A stretch of DNA of 64,000 nucleotides. Origin: JAHZFN01 sp965149945 (GTDB taxonomy: Bacteria > Bacillota > Dehalobacteriia > UBA4068 > UBA4997). This document shows positions 1-8,172 of the stretch, in pieces. A program made the position numbers and the translations under genes. The stretch is taken from positions 62,001 to 126,000 of the forward strand of contig CBCTTQ010000001.1 in NCBI GenBank assembly GCA_965149945.1, given 5' to 3'. The notes below the pieces were generated by a model. It was not told where the DNA came from and searched no databases. It worked only from the letters and a program-made list of their open reading frames with translations. Every line of letters begins with the position of its first letter. The stretch's first letter is position 1.

Positions 1-382
1 CCAAATCGATTTCCAAATTGCAATAGCCGCGGATCACCTGGTTGACGCCTTCGATGGCGGGTTCCGCCAGGGGCGCCCGTCCCAAATTGGTGTGGAGAAC
101 GATGCCGGTGGCGTTTACCACCTTGCGCGTCCGCAGACCGCAATAGGCGGCAGCGGACAGCCGACGGCAGAGAGAATCGGTCAAAGCCCGCCGAAATTCT
201 TCCTTGGAAGCGTAGCGGCTGCTGATTTCCGCGGGATGTTCCCGCAGCGCTTCCCGCCAGTGGTTCACCTCCTGCCGCGCCAGATCGACTTTTTCCGTTT
301 GCTCCATATCTTGAAAAGCAGTCACCTCCGGACTGCTTAACAGATGTTCGATGGAAGGAATCCATCGGAATAGATTGCTCAT
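1..382 (-). CDS. selA: L-seryl-tRNA(Sec) selenium transferase, N-terminal part (cut by window edge)
   Basis: Reading the minus strand from the ATG at 382 gives 127 residues, open to the window edge. It begins MSNLFRWIPSIEHLL and contains NATGIVLHTNLGRAPL, then a GYCNLEIDL stretch; both are hallmark N-terminal blocks of SelA. SelA is a PLP enzyme that converts Ser-tRNA(Sec) to selenocysteinyl-tRNA(Sec) with selenophosphate. The start is supported by a GAGGAA Shine-Dalgarno six bases upstream. The active-site lysine lies beyond the edge. SelA implies that the organism makes selenoproteins, although none was recognised here. The gene is divergent from sigK. Identity is confident from motifs; the C-terminus is not visible. 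Confidence 0.9.
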   Translation of the reverse strand, partial: MSNLFRWIPSIEHLLSSPEVTAFQDMEQTEKVDLARQEVNHWREALREHPAEISSRYASKEEFRRALTDSLCRRLSAAAYCGLRTRKVVNATGIVLHTNLGRAPLAEPAIEGVNQVIRGYCNLEIDL

Positions 383-411
383 AGGACATTCCTCTTTCTT
401 TTCCTGTGGTT

Positions 412-440
412 TTGTAAAAAGCGGTTCCGTTTTCTATACT
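412..440 (+). promoter_or_regulatory. Candidate sigma-A promoter facing sigK
   Basis: TTGTAA (412-417), a 17-base spacer and TATACT (435-440). It would give a leader of about 240 bases before sigK. It overlaps the divergent selA upstream region. Confidence 0.4.
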
Positions 441-630
441 CTTTTTTCTGTCTTTTTCTTCTTTTGCCGCCTCATCGACCGAAGGCTTTTTCGTGTTTTG
501 TTCGCGGCGGCAAAAGGAGCTCTTTTTCATTATGCCATATTTCAGCGGGAAAATAAAGGGCTTCCTCCGAACAGCAAAAAACGCGAAAAAACGGACAGAC
601 GGCGGTAAAATTTTTCAAAGGGGGAAACGC

Positions 631-657
631 AATATCCGCCAAGTTTCGGCATAAACT
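631..657 (+). promoter_or_regulatory. Candidate sporulation-type (sigma-E/sigma-K) promoter of sigK
   Basis: AATATC (631-636), 13 bases, then CATAAACT (650-657). This resembles the mother-cell sigma-E consensus (ATATT, 13-15 bases, CATACAAT) and partly the sigma-K -10 (CATANNNTA). In Bacillus, sigK is transcribed by these sigma factors. The match is imperfect, so this is inference. Confidence 0.4.
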
Positions 658-686
658 GTAGAACCTGAGGAAAATGGGGTGATCAT

Positions 687-1397
687 GTGTTGAAAGATAT
701 TTTGTATTTGCTGACCTGCGCTTTGCCCTGCATGGGTTTTTTGCTGGGCTATCTCTCCGGTACGGCTTTTCCCCGCCCTCTTTCGGAAGCGGAAGAACGG
801 GAATGTCTGGAACGCTGCGCCGCCGGAGATAAAGAGGCTCGCGACCGTCTGATCGAGCATAACCTGCGGCTGGTGGCGCACATCGCCAAAAAATTTGAAT
901 CCACCGGCATCGACAAAGAAGATCTTATTTCCATCGGCACCATCGGACTCATTAAAGCCGTCAATACCTTTGACGCGAGTAAAAACATTCGGGTGGCTAC
1001 CTACGGCGCTCGCTGCATCGAAAACGAAATTCTTATGTACATCCGCAGCACCAAAAACGCCCGCAATGAATGTTATCTGGGAGAGCCCATCGGCAAAGAC
1101 AAAGAGGGCAATGAGATGACCCTGCAGGAGACATTGGGTACCGAGCCGGGCGAAATCCTGGACAAAGTGGAGGCGGACGACGATGTGCGGGTGCTGGGGG
1201 AGGTCTTTGACGTGTTGACTCCCAAGGAACAATATGTCATCATCCACCGTTACGGTCTGGGACAGCGGGAAGAAAAGACCCAGCGAGAGATCGCCGCCGC
1301 TTTGGGGATTTCCCGCTCGTACATTTCCCGCATTGAAAAAAAAGCCGTCGGCAAACTGCGTAAAGCTATCGGCGAACGGGAAAAACGAGAACGCTGA
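687..1397 (+). CDS. sigK: RNA polymerase sporulation sigma factor SigK (pro-form)
   Basis: 236 residues, GTG start with GGGGTGAT upstream. The first ~25 residues are hydrophobic and end before FPRPLSEAEE, matching the pro-sequence that membrane proteolysis removes in SigK. Region 2 (about 58-125) contains RLVAHIAKKFE and DLISIGTIGLIKAV. Region 4 (about 170-230) ends in a helix-turn-helix, with EKTQREIAAALGISRSYISRIEKKA. SigE shares regions 2 and 4, but the short pro-sequence and the CIENEILM and IGKDKEGNE blocks fit SigK better. The gene is continuous, with no skin-type interrupting element. It directs late mother-cell transcription, so the organism sporulates or descends from a spore former. 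It stands alone between selA and secG. Confidence 0.9.
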   Translation: MLKDILYLLTCALPCMGFLLGYLSGTAFPRPLSEAEERECLERCAAGDKEARDRLIEHNLRLVAHIAKKFESTGIDKEDLISIGTIGLIKAVNTFDASKNIRVATYGARCIENEILMYIRSTKNARNECYLGEPIGKDKEGNEMTLQETLGTEPGEILDKVEADDDVRVLGEVFDVLTPKEQYVIIHRYGLGQREEKTQREIAAALGISRSYISRIEKKAVGKLRKAIGEREKRER

Positions 1398-1521
1398 GTT
1401 CGCCGTCTTCCGCCGTGTTCGGCAATATCTGTCGCGGCGGCGGGTTTCGGGCGGCGGAGCTTTTCACGAAGCGGCAAAGCGAAAAGAGAAGGGGTTGTTC
1501 CCGCTTTTTGCCGTGATGTTT

Positions 1522-1552
1522 CGGCGGGCAGCGTGCTGCCCGCCGATTTTTT
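1522..1552 (+). terminator. Rho-independent terminator after sigK
   Basis: GC-rich 10-bp stem CGGCGGGCAG (1522-1531) / CTGCCCGCCG (1536-1545), then a T-run at 1547-1552. It lies about 125 bases past the sigK stop. Confidence 0.8.
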
Positions 1553-1986
1553 GCCGGGCTTTGTATCCTTCGGGGCGTTCCTCGAACCCCTCTTCGAGCG
1601 GGAAATCCGTCGCTTTTCTGTTTCATTCGTCTGTTTCATTCGGCGGTTTCCCGTTCCCCGTGATTTTGGCTTTTGGGCGCTTGTCGCGGTTTTGTCCGTC
1701 GGAGAAGAGAAAATCGAGAGACGCGGCGGCTCGTTGTCGCCTCTCGTATAAGACAGAGTCTGTTAAGAACTTGTGTTTTCTGTTCTTTCCTCGAATCTTC
1801 TGACTCGTTTTCCCATCGCCGCTTCCGATTTTTCCGCCTTTTGAATTTTTTTCTGAGATAACATCCGCCCAACGCCCGCGCCGTTCGGTGTTCTTTTCGT
1901 CTTCTTTACGCGGGGCGCCTGTTTTATCCGCGCGCCGTTTTAGAGCGAAAAGGGTGAAAATTCCCTGAAAAAATGGCGTTTCATTC

Positions 1987-2015
1987 TTGCGTCGTAAAAA
2001 TAAGTATGCTATAAT
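1987..2015 (+). promoter_or_regulatory. Sigma-A promoter of secG-hppA
   Basis: TTGCGT (1987-1992), 17-base spacer ending TGC, then a perfect TATAAT (2010-2015): an extended -10 promoter about 60 bases before the secG start. Confidence 0.8.
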
Positions 2016-2078
2016 AGGATAGTTATAGATAGTGGATATCCGAAGACCGGATGCAGACTGATTTTGGAGGTATTTTTC

Positions 2079-2300
2079 ATGACCGTTTTTTTATCTATTG
2101 TTGAAATTATCGTCGCACTGGGATTGATTGTGTCTATTTTGCTGCAGTCCAGCAAATCCGCGGGATTGTCCGGTTCCATTGCCGGCGGGGCGGAAACCTT
2201 CTTTGGGAAAAAGAAAGGGATCGACCAGAAACTGAGCCGTATTTCCACTGTGCTGGGCGCTATTTTCCTGGTAATTCCCATCATCATCGCCTTGGTTTAA
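2079..2300 (+). CDS. secG: Preprotein translocase subunit SecG
   Basis: 73 residues, typical SecG length. Two membrane helices (about 3-22 and 50-70) flank a glycine/serine-rich loop containing LLQSSKSAGLSGSIAGGAETFFGKKKG, the conserved SecG signature region. SecG is the small auxiliary subunit of the SecYEG channel in the cytoplasmic membrane. The ATG at 2079 is chosen over an upstream in-frame TTG because GGAGG at 2066-2070 lies eight bases before it. hppA follows after about 107 bases with no terminator between them, so both probably use the extended -10 promoter upstream. In many Bacillota secG is followed by rnr; here it is followed by hppA. Confidence 0.93.
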   Translation: MTVFLSIVEIIVALGLIVSILLQSSKSAGLSGSIAGGAETFFGKKKGIDQKLSRISTVLGAIFLVIPIIIALV

Positions 2301-2407
2301 GGGATCGTTGATTGCCGCGGAAAGGGGGGACATGCCCGGTTTCTCTCCTCGTTTCTTCGGCAAAAGATTGATAAAGATTAATATTTTTTTAGGAGGGAAT
2401 TGTAACA

Positions 2408-4471
2408 ATGAGTTCTTTGTACTTTTTGGCTCCCGTCGCCGGTATTTTGGCTCTGCTGTTCGCGGTTGTTTTGGCGAAACGCGTAACCAAAGTAGACCCC
2501 GGCAACAGCAGAATGGTGGAAATCATGAATTCCATTCATGAAGGCGCCATGGCGTTTTTGGGCCGCCAATACAAAACGCTGATCATTTTTGTTATTTGTC
2601 TGGCCGCGATCATCGCCATTATCGGCTTTGTGACCACCGGGGACGGCAGTATGGATCCCATGACCGCCATTCCGTTTATAGTGGGCGCGTTCTGCTCGAT
2701 TCTTGCCGGGAACATCGGCATGCGCATCGCCACCAAAGCCAACGCCAGAACCGCCAACGCCGCGCAGCAGGGCGGTGTTAACAAAGCCCTGACCGTGGCT
2801 TTCTCCGGCGGCGCCGTAATGGGGATGTGCGTAGTCGGTCTCGGTTTGCTTGGTCTTGGTATTGTTGTTTTGATTTTCTACGGAAATGATGCTGTTATCA
2901 ATGGGTTCTCCCTGGGGGCTTCCTCCGTCGCGCTGTTCGGTCGTGTGGGCGGCGGGATTTACACCAAAGCCGCTGATGTGGGCGCCGACCTGGTAGGGAA
3001 AGTGGAAGCCGGTATTCCGGAAGACGATCCCCGCAACCCGGCGGTTATCGCCGACAATGTCGGGGATAATGTCGGAGACGTTGCCGGGATGGGTTCTGAC
3101 TTGTTTGAATCTTATGTAGGTTCTATTGTCGCCGCTATCGCCCTGGGCGCCTCCCTGTCCATCGGTATGAACGGCGAAGGGGTTTTGGCTCCGTTGATGA
3201 TTTCCGCCATCGGGATTGTGGCTTCCATCATCGGGACCTTCTTTGTACGGACAACAGAAGGCAGAAATCCTCAAAAAGCTCTCAACACCGGTACTTATGT
3301 AGCCACTCTGCTTTCGGTTATCGGTACGCTGGCGGTTTGTTACTTCATCCTGCGTCCCGCCGAAACAGATATTTCCACCTGGGCGGATACTTCCTTTGGT
3401 TGTCCGTTCTGGTTGGGCGTCTTCATCGCTTCTGTGGCCGGTCTGTTGGCAGGTTCCGCCATCGGCAAATTGACGGAATACTATACCGCCGCGGAATATA
3501 AACCTGTAAAAGAAATCGCGCAGTCTTGTGAAACAGGGACTGCCACCAATATCATCTCCGGTATCGCTACCGGTATGAAATCCACTGCTATGCCGATTAT
3601 CGTTATCGCCATCGGCATCTTGCTGGCTTACTACTTTGCCGGTCTGTACGGTATCGCTATCGCCGCGGTCGGCATGTTATCCACCACCGGTCAGGTGGTA
3701 GCGGTTGACGCCTATGGTCCCATCTCCGACAATGCCGGCGGCATCGCGGAAATGGCGGGTTTGGATCACTCTGTTCGTGAAATTACCGATAAACTGGACT
3801 CTGTCGGCAACACCACCGCCGCCATCGGGAAAGGGTTTGCCATCGGTTCCGCCGCTCTGACCGCGTTGGCTTTGTTGTTCTCCTATACTACGGCGGTCGG
3901 CATTGAAACCATCGATGTGATGACTCCGAAAGTAATCGTCGGCTTGTTCATCGGCGGTATGCTGCCCTTTGTGTTCTCCGCTATGGCGATGAACGCTGTC
4001 GGTCGTTCCGCGGAAAAAATGATTGTGGAAGTTCGCCGTCAGTTCAGAGAAATCACCGGTCTGATGGAAGGCAAAGCCAAACCGGATTACGCGCGCTGCG
4101 TGGACATCTCCACTGCCGCCGCTCTTCGGGAAATGGTTGCCCCTGCTTTGATGGCTGTGGTAGCGCCTATTTTGGTCGGCGTGATTTTGGGACCCACCGC
4201 TTTGGGCGGCATGTTAGCGGGCGCTTTGGTTTCCGGTTTCCTGCTGGCCATTATGATGGCAAACGCGGGCGGCGCCTGGGATAATGCTAAAAAGTACATT
4301 GAAGAAGGTCATTTCGGCGGCAAAGGCTCCGATGCTCATGCCGCGGCTGTAAACGGCGACACCGTCGGCGACCCCTTCAAAGATACCGCCGGTCCCTCCA
4401 TCAACATCCTGATCAAATTGATGACCATCATTTCCTTGGTATTCGCGCCTTTCTTCGCGATGTTTATGTAA
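2408..4471 (+). CDS. hppA: Membrane-bound pyrophosphatase, K+-dependent ion pump
   Basis: 687 residues with about 16 predicted membrane helices, the usual size for membrane pyrophosphatases. It hydrolyses cytoplasmic pyrophosphate and pumps H+ and/or Na+ across the membrane. The substrate-binding loops include the DDPRNPAVIADNVGDNVGD block near residue 205 and a second acidic cluster near the C-terminus. The block GNTTAAIGKG near residue 467 has Ala where K+-independent enzymes carry Lys (GNTTKA), so this is the K+-dependent subfamily. Whether it pumps Na+ or H+ cannot be fixed by eye. Start ATG follows AGGAGGG. It ends with a strong terminator. It probably recovers energy from biosynthetic pyrophosphate in an energy-limited anaerobe. 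Confidence 0.95.
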   Translation: MSSLYFLAPVAGILALLFAVVLAKRVTKVDPGNSRMVEIMNSIHEGAMAFLGRQYKTLIIFVICLAAIIAIIGFVTTGDGSMDPMTAIPFIVGAFCSILAGNIGMRIATKANARTANAAQQGGVNKALTVAFSGGAVMGMCVVGLGLLGLGIVVLIFYGNDAVINGFSLGASSVALFGRVGGGIYTKAADVGADLVGKVEAGIPEDDPRNPAVIADNVGDNVGDVAGMGSDLFESYVGSIVAAIALGASLSIGMNGEGVLAPLMISAIGIVASIIGTFFVRTTEGRNPQKALNTGTYVATLLSVIGTLAVCYFILRPAETDISTWADTSFGCPFWLGVFIASVAGLLAGSAIGKLTEYYTAAEYKPVKEIAQSCETGTATNIISGIATGMKSTAMPIIVIAIGILLAYYFAGLYGIAIAAVGMLSTTGQVVAVDAYGPISDNAGGIAEMAGLDHSVREITDKLDSVGNTTAAIGKGFAIGSAALTALALLFSYTTAVGIETIDVMTPKVIVGLFIGGMLPFVFSAMAMNAVGRSAEKMIVEVRRQFREITGLMEGKAKPDYARCVDISTAAALREMVAPALMAVVAPILVGVILGPTALGGMLAGALVSGFLLAIMMANAGGAWDNAKKYIEEGHFGGKGSDAHAAAVNGDTVGDPFKDTAGPSINILIKLMTIISLVFAPFFAMFM

Positions 4472-4491
4472 GGGTTATTCTGAAAATAAAA

Positions 4492-4519
4492 GCGTCTCGC
4501 TCGGCGAGACGCTTTTTTT
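4492..4519 (+). terminator. Rho-independent terminator after hppA
   Basis: Stem GCGTCTCGC (4492-4500) / GCGAGACGC (4504-4512), loop TCG, followed by seven T. It lies 20 bases past the hppA stop. Confidence 0.95.
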
Positions 4520-5174
4520 ATTGTTTTCTTTTTTCTGTAGCCGTGTCTTTTCCCTTTTCTCTCCAATCTCTTTCTCAAATTGTCTTTTTCGATTTTTCCG
4601 CGAATTTCTTCCGGACTGGTTTCTTGTTTTTCCAATCTGTTTTCCGCGAACCATTTGTAAATTTTTTCCGCGAAAGCCTTTCGGTAACAGTTTTCAACAG
4701 TTTTTTAAAATGTTTTTTTTGATTTCTTCTCTGATTTCGTTCTTGGTTCTTTTGTGATCCGTTTTCCCGCTTTTGGTTTTTTTGAGTTTTTTTATTGTCA
4801 CGTTTGATTCGCTTTCTTTTTCGGTGTGTTCCCGTTGTTATCGCCCTTGGTTTCTCCTTCTCTTGGGGCGGTTTTTGACTTTCTTTTGGAGTTTTCCCTG
4901 AGGGTATGGGGAACAGCGAAAGGAAAAAAGGTGAAAAACGAAACAGACAAAGGAATGAAAGCTGATGGGCGCGGGAGAAAGATGGTGATGAATAGGGGAA
5001 ACGGACGGCAACAAGGGGAACAGGGAAGTTTCTTTATTGGGAAATCGACAGGAAGGAAGCGAAGGGAAGCCGGCAAAACGGCGAAGAAAGAGAGCGGCAA
5101 GGGACAGGCGGTGAAAAGGGGAGAAGAGCGACCGCGACGGAGCGGAATGAAAAGAAACGGGAGAAGCCGCCCTA

Positions 5175-5217
5175 AAAAAACATATAAAAAGAAGCGCTTT
5201 TTTAGCGCTTCTTTTTT
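5175..5217 (-). terminator. Terminator after pspC (bidirectional)
   Basis: AAGCGCT (5192-5198) / AGCGCTT (5204-5210) extended by A and T runs on both sides. On the minus strand it follows the pspC stop by about 50 bases. The A/T flanks allow function in both directions. Confidence 0.85.
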
Positions 5218-5268
5218 GCATGAAGAATGTTATGGAATTTTCTTTGTTTGTTGCGGGTTTTGGCGCGG

Positions 5269-5472
5269 TTACACATCATAATAGTCCGGTTCCTCGGGGA
5301 TGATAAGAGAAGCGATAAAATAGATCAAGAGACCGCCCAGCACGGCGGTGCAGATGCTGATTACCACCACCAGCAGACGGATCACCGTCACATCTAAATT
5401 GCAATAGTCGGACAAACCGCCGCACACACCGGTGATCATGCGTTTTTCCTTGGAACGGTAGAGTTTTTTCAT
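5269..5472 (-). CDS. PspC domain membrane protein
   Basis: 67 residues: a short basic N-terminus (KKLYRSKEKR), the conserved MITGVCGGLSDY motif of PspC domains, then a hydrophobic segment (about 30-55) and an acidic tail EEPDYYDV. In enterobacteria PspC is a membrane sensor of the phage-shock system. In Bacillota such mini-PspC proteins are common and mostly uncharacterised, so a role in envelope stress is family-level inference only. The gene lies 21 bases downstream of glnS with its own AAGGAG site, so it is probably cotranscribed. No other psp gene is present here. Confidence 0.85.
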   Translation of the reverse strand: MKKLYRSKEKRMITGVCGGLSDYCNLDVTVIRLLVVVISICTAVLGGLLIYFIASLIIPEEPDYYDV

Positions 5473-5493
5473 GCCGTGCAGACTCCTTTGCGT

Positions 5494-7176
5494 TTATTTT
5501 TGAGGTTCTTGTTTGGGTTGCTGTTTTTTCCAGCGATCTTTCAAAGAAACGATGCGGTTAAAGACGAAATGATCGTTTTCCGAATCCTGATCCACGCAGA
5601 AATAACCGGTGCGCATGAACTGGAATTTTTCGCCTACCATGGCATAGAGTTTTTCCATTTTGGCTGTTTTGATTTCCAGAGAGTGGGGATTTAAGGTGGA
5701 GATGAAGTCGGTTCCTTCCGGTACGTCGTAGGGATTTTCCCGAGTGAACAGGTAATCATACAGCCGTACTTCCACATCCATGGCGTTCCGCGCGTCTACC
5801 CAGTGGATGGTGCCTTTCACTTTTTTGCCGCTGTTATCGCAGCCGCTTTTGGTTTCGGGGTCATAGGTGCAGTGGATTTCCCGGATTTCTCCCGCTTCGT
5901 CTTTGACCACATGGTCACAGCGGATGATATAAGCCCCCTTCAGCCGCACTTCTCCTTCCGGTTTCAGGCGGAAATATTTACGGGGCGGGTTTTCCATAAA
6001 GTCGGAACGTTCGATATATAATTCCCGACTGAAGGAGACCATCCGTTTGCCCCGTGATTCATCTTCAGGGTTATTTTCGATGGGCATCATTTCCTGTTGA
6101 TCGTCGGGATAATTGTCAATGATTACTTTGACCGGATCCAGCACACACATGACTCGGTCGGCTTTTTTGTTCAGTTCTTCCCGAATGCAGTGTTCCAACA
6201 GGGCGATGTCCACTATGCTGTCGGCTTTGGCTACGCCGATGCGCTCACAGAAATCCCGAATGGACTCCGGTGTATAGCCGCGGCGCCGAATGCCGGAAAT
6301 GGTGGGCATTCTGGGATCGTCCCAGCCGCTGACATAACCTTCTTCGACCAGCCGCCGCAAAAAACGCTTGCTCATGACGGTATTGGTCAGATTTAACCGC
6401 GCGAATTCAATCTGTCGGGATTTGCAGGGTAAGTCTAAATTTTCCAGTACCCAATCATACAGGGGACGATGGATTTCAAATTCCAGCGTGCAGATGGAAT
6501 GGGTAATACCTTCCAGCGAGTCGGAAATCGGGTGGGCAAAGTCGTACATGGGATAGATGCACCAAGTGTCGCCGGTGCGATGGTGGTGACTGTGCTGGAT
6601 GCGATAGATCACCGGATCCCGCATGATGAAATTGGGCGACGCCAAATCGATTTTGGCGCGCAGGGTGTACTGCCCGTCGGCAAATTCCCCCGCCCGCATT
6701 CTGGCAAATAAATCCAGGCTCTCTTCAATAGGACGGTCTCGATAGGGGCTTTGGGCGGGTACGCCGATGCTGCCTCGATATTCCCGCATTTGATCGGCGT
6801 CCAGCTGACAGACATACGCTTTACCGTCTTTGATCAGCCGCACGGCGCATTCGTACATTTTTTCAAAATAATCGGACGCGAAGTACAGCCGATCGCCCCA
6901 GTTGAAACCCAGCCAACGAATGTCCCGTTTGATGGATTCAATATATTCTTCTCCCTCTTTGGAAGGATTGGTATCGTCAAAGCGCAGATTGCAAAGCCCT
7001 TCGTATTTTTTCGCCGTGCCGAAATTCAGGCAGATGCTTTTGGCGTGTCCGATGTGCAAATAGCCGTTGGGCTCCGGCGGAAAGCGGGTGTGTATATGAT
7101 GATCAAAACGACCGTTTTCCAAATCTTCGTCGATTTGCGCGTGAATAAAATTGTTAGCCATGATTTCTTCTGTCAT
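5494..7176 (-). CDS. glnS: Glutaminyl-tRNA synthetase
   Basis: 560 residues, the usual GlnRS length. Class I signature motifs are FPPEPNGYLHIGHAKS near residues 33-48 (HIGH) and VMSKR near residue 270 (KMSKS variant). The catalytic domain is followed by a C-terminal beta-barrel anticodon-binding domain. The YLHIGHAKSICLNFG context, with an H-x-R-F-P-P-E-P-N-G lead-in, separates GlnRS from GltX. It charges tRNA(Gln) directly. Many Bacillota lack GlnRS and rely on Glu-tRNA amidotransferase. The start ATG at 7176 has GGAGGG nine bases upstream; a second in-frame ATG five codons later is less well placed. pspC follows closely. Confidence 0.95.
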   Translation of the reverse strand: MTEEIMANNFIHAQIDEDLENGRFDHHIHTRFPPEPNGYLHIGHAKSICLNFGTAKKYEGLCNLRFDDTNPSKEGEEYIESIKRDIRWLGFNWGDRLYFASDYFEKMYECAVRLIKDGKAYVCQLDADQMREYRGSIGVPAQSPYRDRPIEESLDLFARMRAGEFADGQYTLRAKIDLASPNFIMRDPVIYRIQHSHHHRTGDTWCIYPMYDFAHPISDSLEGITHSICTLEFEIHRPLYDWVLENLDLPCKSRQIEFARLNLTNTVMSKRFLRRLVEEGYVSGWDDPRMPTISGIRRRGYTPESIRDFCERIGVAKADSIVDIALLEHCIREELNKKADRVMCVLDPVKVIIDNYPDDQQEMMPIENNPEDESRGKRMVSFSRELYIERSDFMENPPRKYFRLKPEGEVRLKGAYIIRCDHVVKDEAGEIREIHCTYDPETKSGCDNSGKKVKGTIHWVDARNAMDVEVRLYDYLFTRENPYDVPEGTDFISTLNPHSLEIKTAKMEKLYAMVGEKFQFMRTGYFCVDQDSENDHFVFNRIVSLKDRWKKQQPKQEPQK

Positions 7177-7200
7177 GCTCTTCTCCCTCCGTGTTTCCTG

Positions 7201-7222
7201 TTGTCCGCCCGCGGGCGGACAA
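7201..7222. repeat. Perfect 22-bp palindrome in the glnS leader
   Basis: TTGTCCGCCCG directly abuts its reverse complement. It lies between the candidate glnS promoter and the Shine-Dalgarno sequence, so it would be the first structure in the mRNA. There is no T-run on the minus strand, so it is unlikely to be a terminator. It may be an operator or an mRNA-stabilising hairpin. Confidence 0.7.
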
Positions 7223-7236
7223 AACTGTCTTATTTT

Positions 7237-7265
7237 ATTTTATACTGTTTACCGTGGATATGCAA
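7237..7265 (-). promoter_or_regulatory. Candidate glnS promoter
   Basis: On the minus strand, TTGCAT (7265-7260) is followed by TATAAAAT. Spacing is 15 to TATAAA or 17 to TAAAAT. Confidence 0.45.
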
Positions 7266-7688
7266 GTTTTTTCCCCATTTCCGCAGGAAATTTTCGGAAT
7301 CCGTTTTTTACTTGCCGTTATTCCCTTCTCTCTTGATGGTACCTGTCGTTATGCCGCTTGGTTTTTTTATCTGTTGTGGTTTCGTTTTTGGTGATTTCGC
7401 TGTTTTTGCCTAAAAACGTTATTTTTTTGCCGCCTTGTCAGGAAGAAAAAAGACAAGGAAAACAGCAACAAAGCGGGCTGCGGTCAGGCGGATCGAGACA
7501 AAAGACATCGAGCGCGGAAGAAAACACTCGAAAAAAAACCGAGACGGGAGTTACCAAAAAAGCGGTGTAATTGCCGAAAAAATAGGAAAAGAGAAAAACG
7601 TGAGAGGAATGGGGGAACGCGGCGAAAAAGACAACCGCGAAGCCGCCTGTATCGATTTTTTTCGCTTTTGCCCGTGATATGGGATGTG

Positions 7689-7734
7689 AAAAAAAGGCGC
7701 TTCTTCTTTCCTGTTACAGGATTAAAGAAACGCC
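7689..7734 (-). terminator. Terminator of the pot operon
   Basis: On the minus strand a long imperfect hairpin (GGCG...TCCTGT / ACAGGA...GCGCC) is followed by seven T. It lies about 80 bases after the stop of the last gene. Confidence 0.8.
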
Positions 7735-7814
7735 GTCCGCGGGGGGCTCGTTGCCGTGATGCAGTCTGTCCGCTGCCGAAAACCCGTTGTTTTCAGGTGT
7801 TTTGAAAAGTGACG

Positions 7815-8162
7815 CTAGTTCGCTTCGTCCTTTAATAAATATTTTTCAAAAGCTTTGTGAGGATCAAGGTGAACATTTTTAAAAAACAAGATCAGCCAAA
7901 TCATGAAAGCCGGGACAGCGAAATAAGGTGTAAAAAAATAAGATAACACCGCGCCCAAAAACAAGACGCCGCTCCATGTAAAACATTGATTTCTCATATC
8001 ACGAGCAATATAGGCCTTATCGTACAAAACCTGTTCTTCTTTCGGTAATGAATGAAAACCCGAGACAAATTCGGCCGTTCTCTCTTTCCCTATCGCGAAG
8101 AATACGCCGATCACCGCGAAAGGAATCACCAAAACCCCACATAGTAAAAATCCGATATTCAT
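7815..8162 (-). CDS. DUF3784-like small membrane protein
   Basis: 115 residues from the ATG at 8162, chosen because TAAGGAGG lies just upstream; a longer in-frame extension overlaps potC. Three hydrophobic segments (about 3-23, 60-78 and 80-95) surround a soluble loop with LPKEEQVLYDKAYIARDMRN. This layout resembles DUF3784 proteins, which have no established function. It begins 10 bases after the potC stop and precedes the operon terminator, so it is almost certainly cotranscribed with potABC. It occupies the position where potD would be expected, but it is not a periplasmic binding protein. Family assignment is moderate. Confidence 0.7.
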   Translation of the reverse strand: MNIGFLLCGVLVIPFAVIGVFFAIGKERTAEFVSGFHSLPKEEQVLYDKAYIARDMRNQCFTWSGVLFLGAVLSYFFTPYFAVPAFMIWLILFFKNVHLDPHKAFEKYLLKDEAN

Positions 8163-8172
8163 AAGATCCTCC

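Larger units (their letters stand above)
383..686. other. Divergent selA-sigK intergenic region
   Basis: About 300 bases with no credible gene. It is T-rich near selA and A-rich near sigK. It holds two candidate plus-strand promoters for sigK, listed separately, and the selA ribosome-binding site at its left end. Confidence 0.6.
1398..2078. other. Long sigK-secG intergenic region
   Basis: About 680 bases without a supportable gene. It contains the sigK terminator (1522-1552), a long C/T-rich stretch (about 1555-1870) and the secG promoter (1987-2015). Short open frames here have arginine/proline/serine-rich low-complexity translations and no matching ribosome-binding sites. Confidence 0.6.
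4472..5268. other. Convergent hppA-pspC intergenic region with strand-asymmetric composition
   Basis: About 800 bases between the stop codons of two convergent genes. Terminators lie at each end (4492-4519 and 5175-5217). Between them the plus strand is pyrimidine-rich to about 4890 and then strongly purine-rich. Open frames in it are low-complexity (F/S/R/K-rich) and are rejected as genes. Confidence 0.6.
7177..7814. other. Intergenic region upstream of glnS
   Basis: About 640 bases with no gene. It holds the glnS ribosome-binding site and promoter, a perfect 22-bp palindrome (7201-7222), a T-rich stretch to about 7440, a purine-rich stretch to about 7680, and the terminator of the upstream pot operon (7689-7734). 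Confidence 0.6.

Noticed and set aside
615..1247. 210-codon open frame antisense to sigK
   Set aside because: It is a shadow of sigK; the plus-strand frame has clear sigma-factor motifs.
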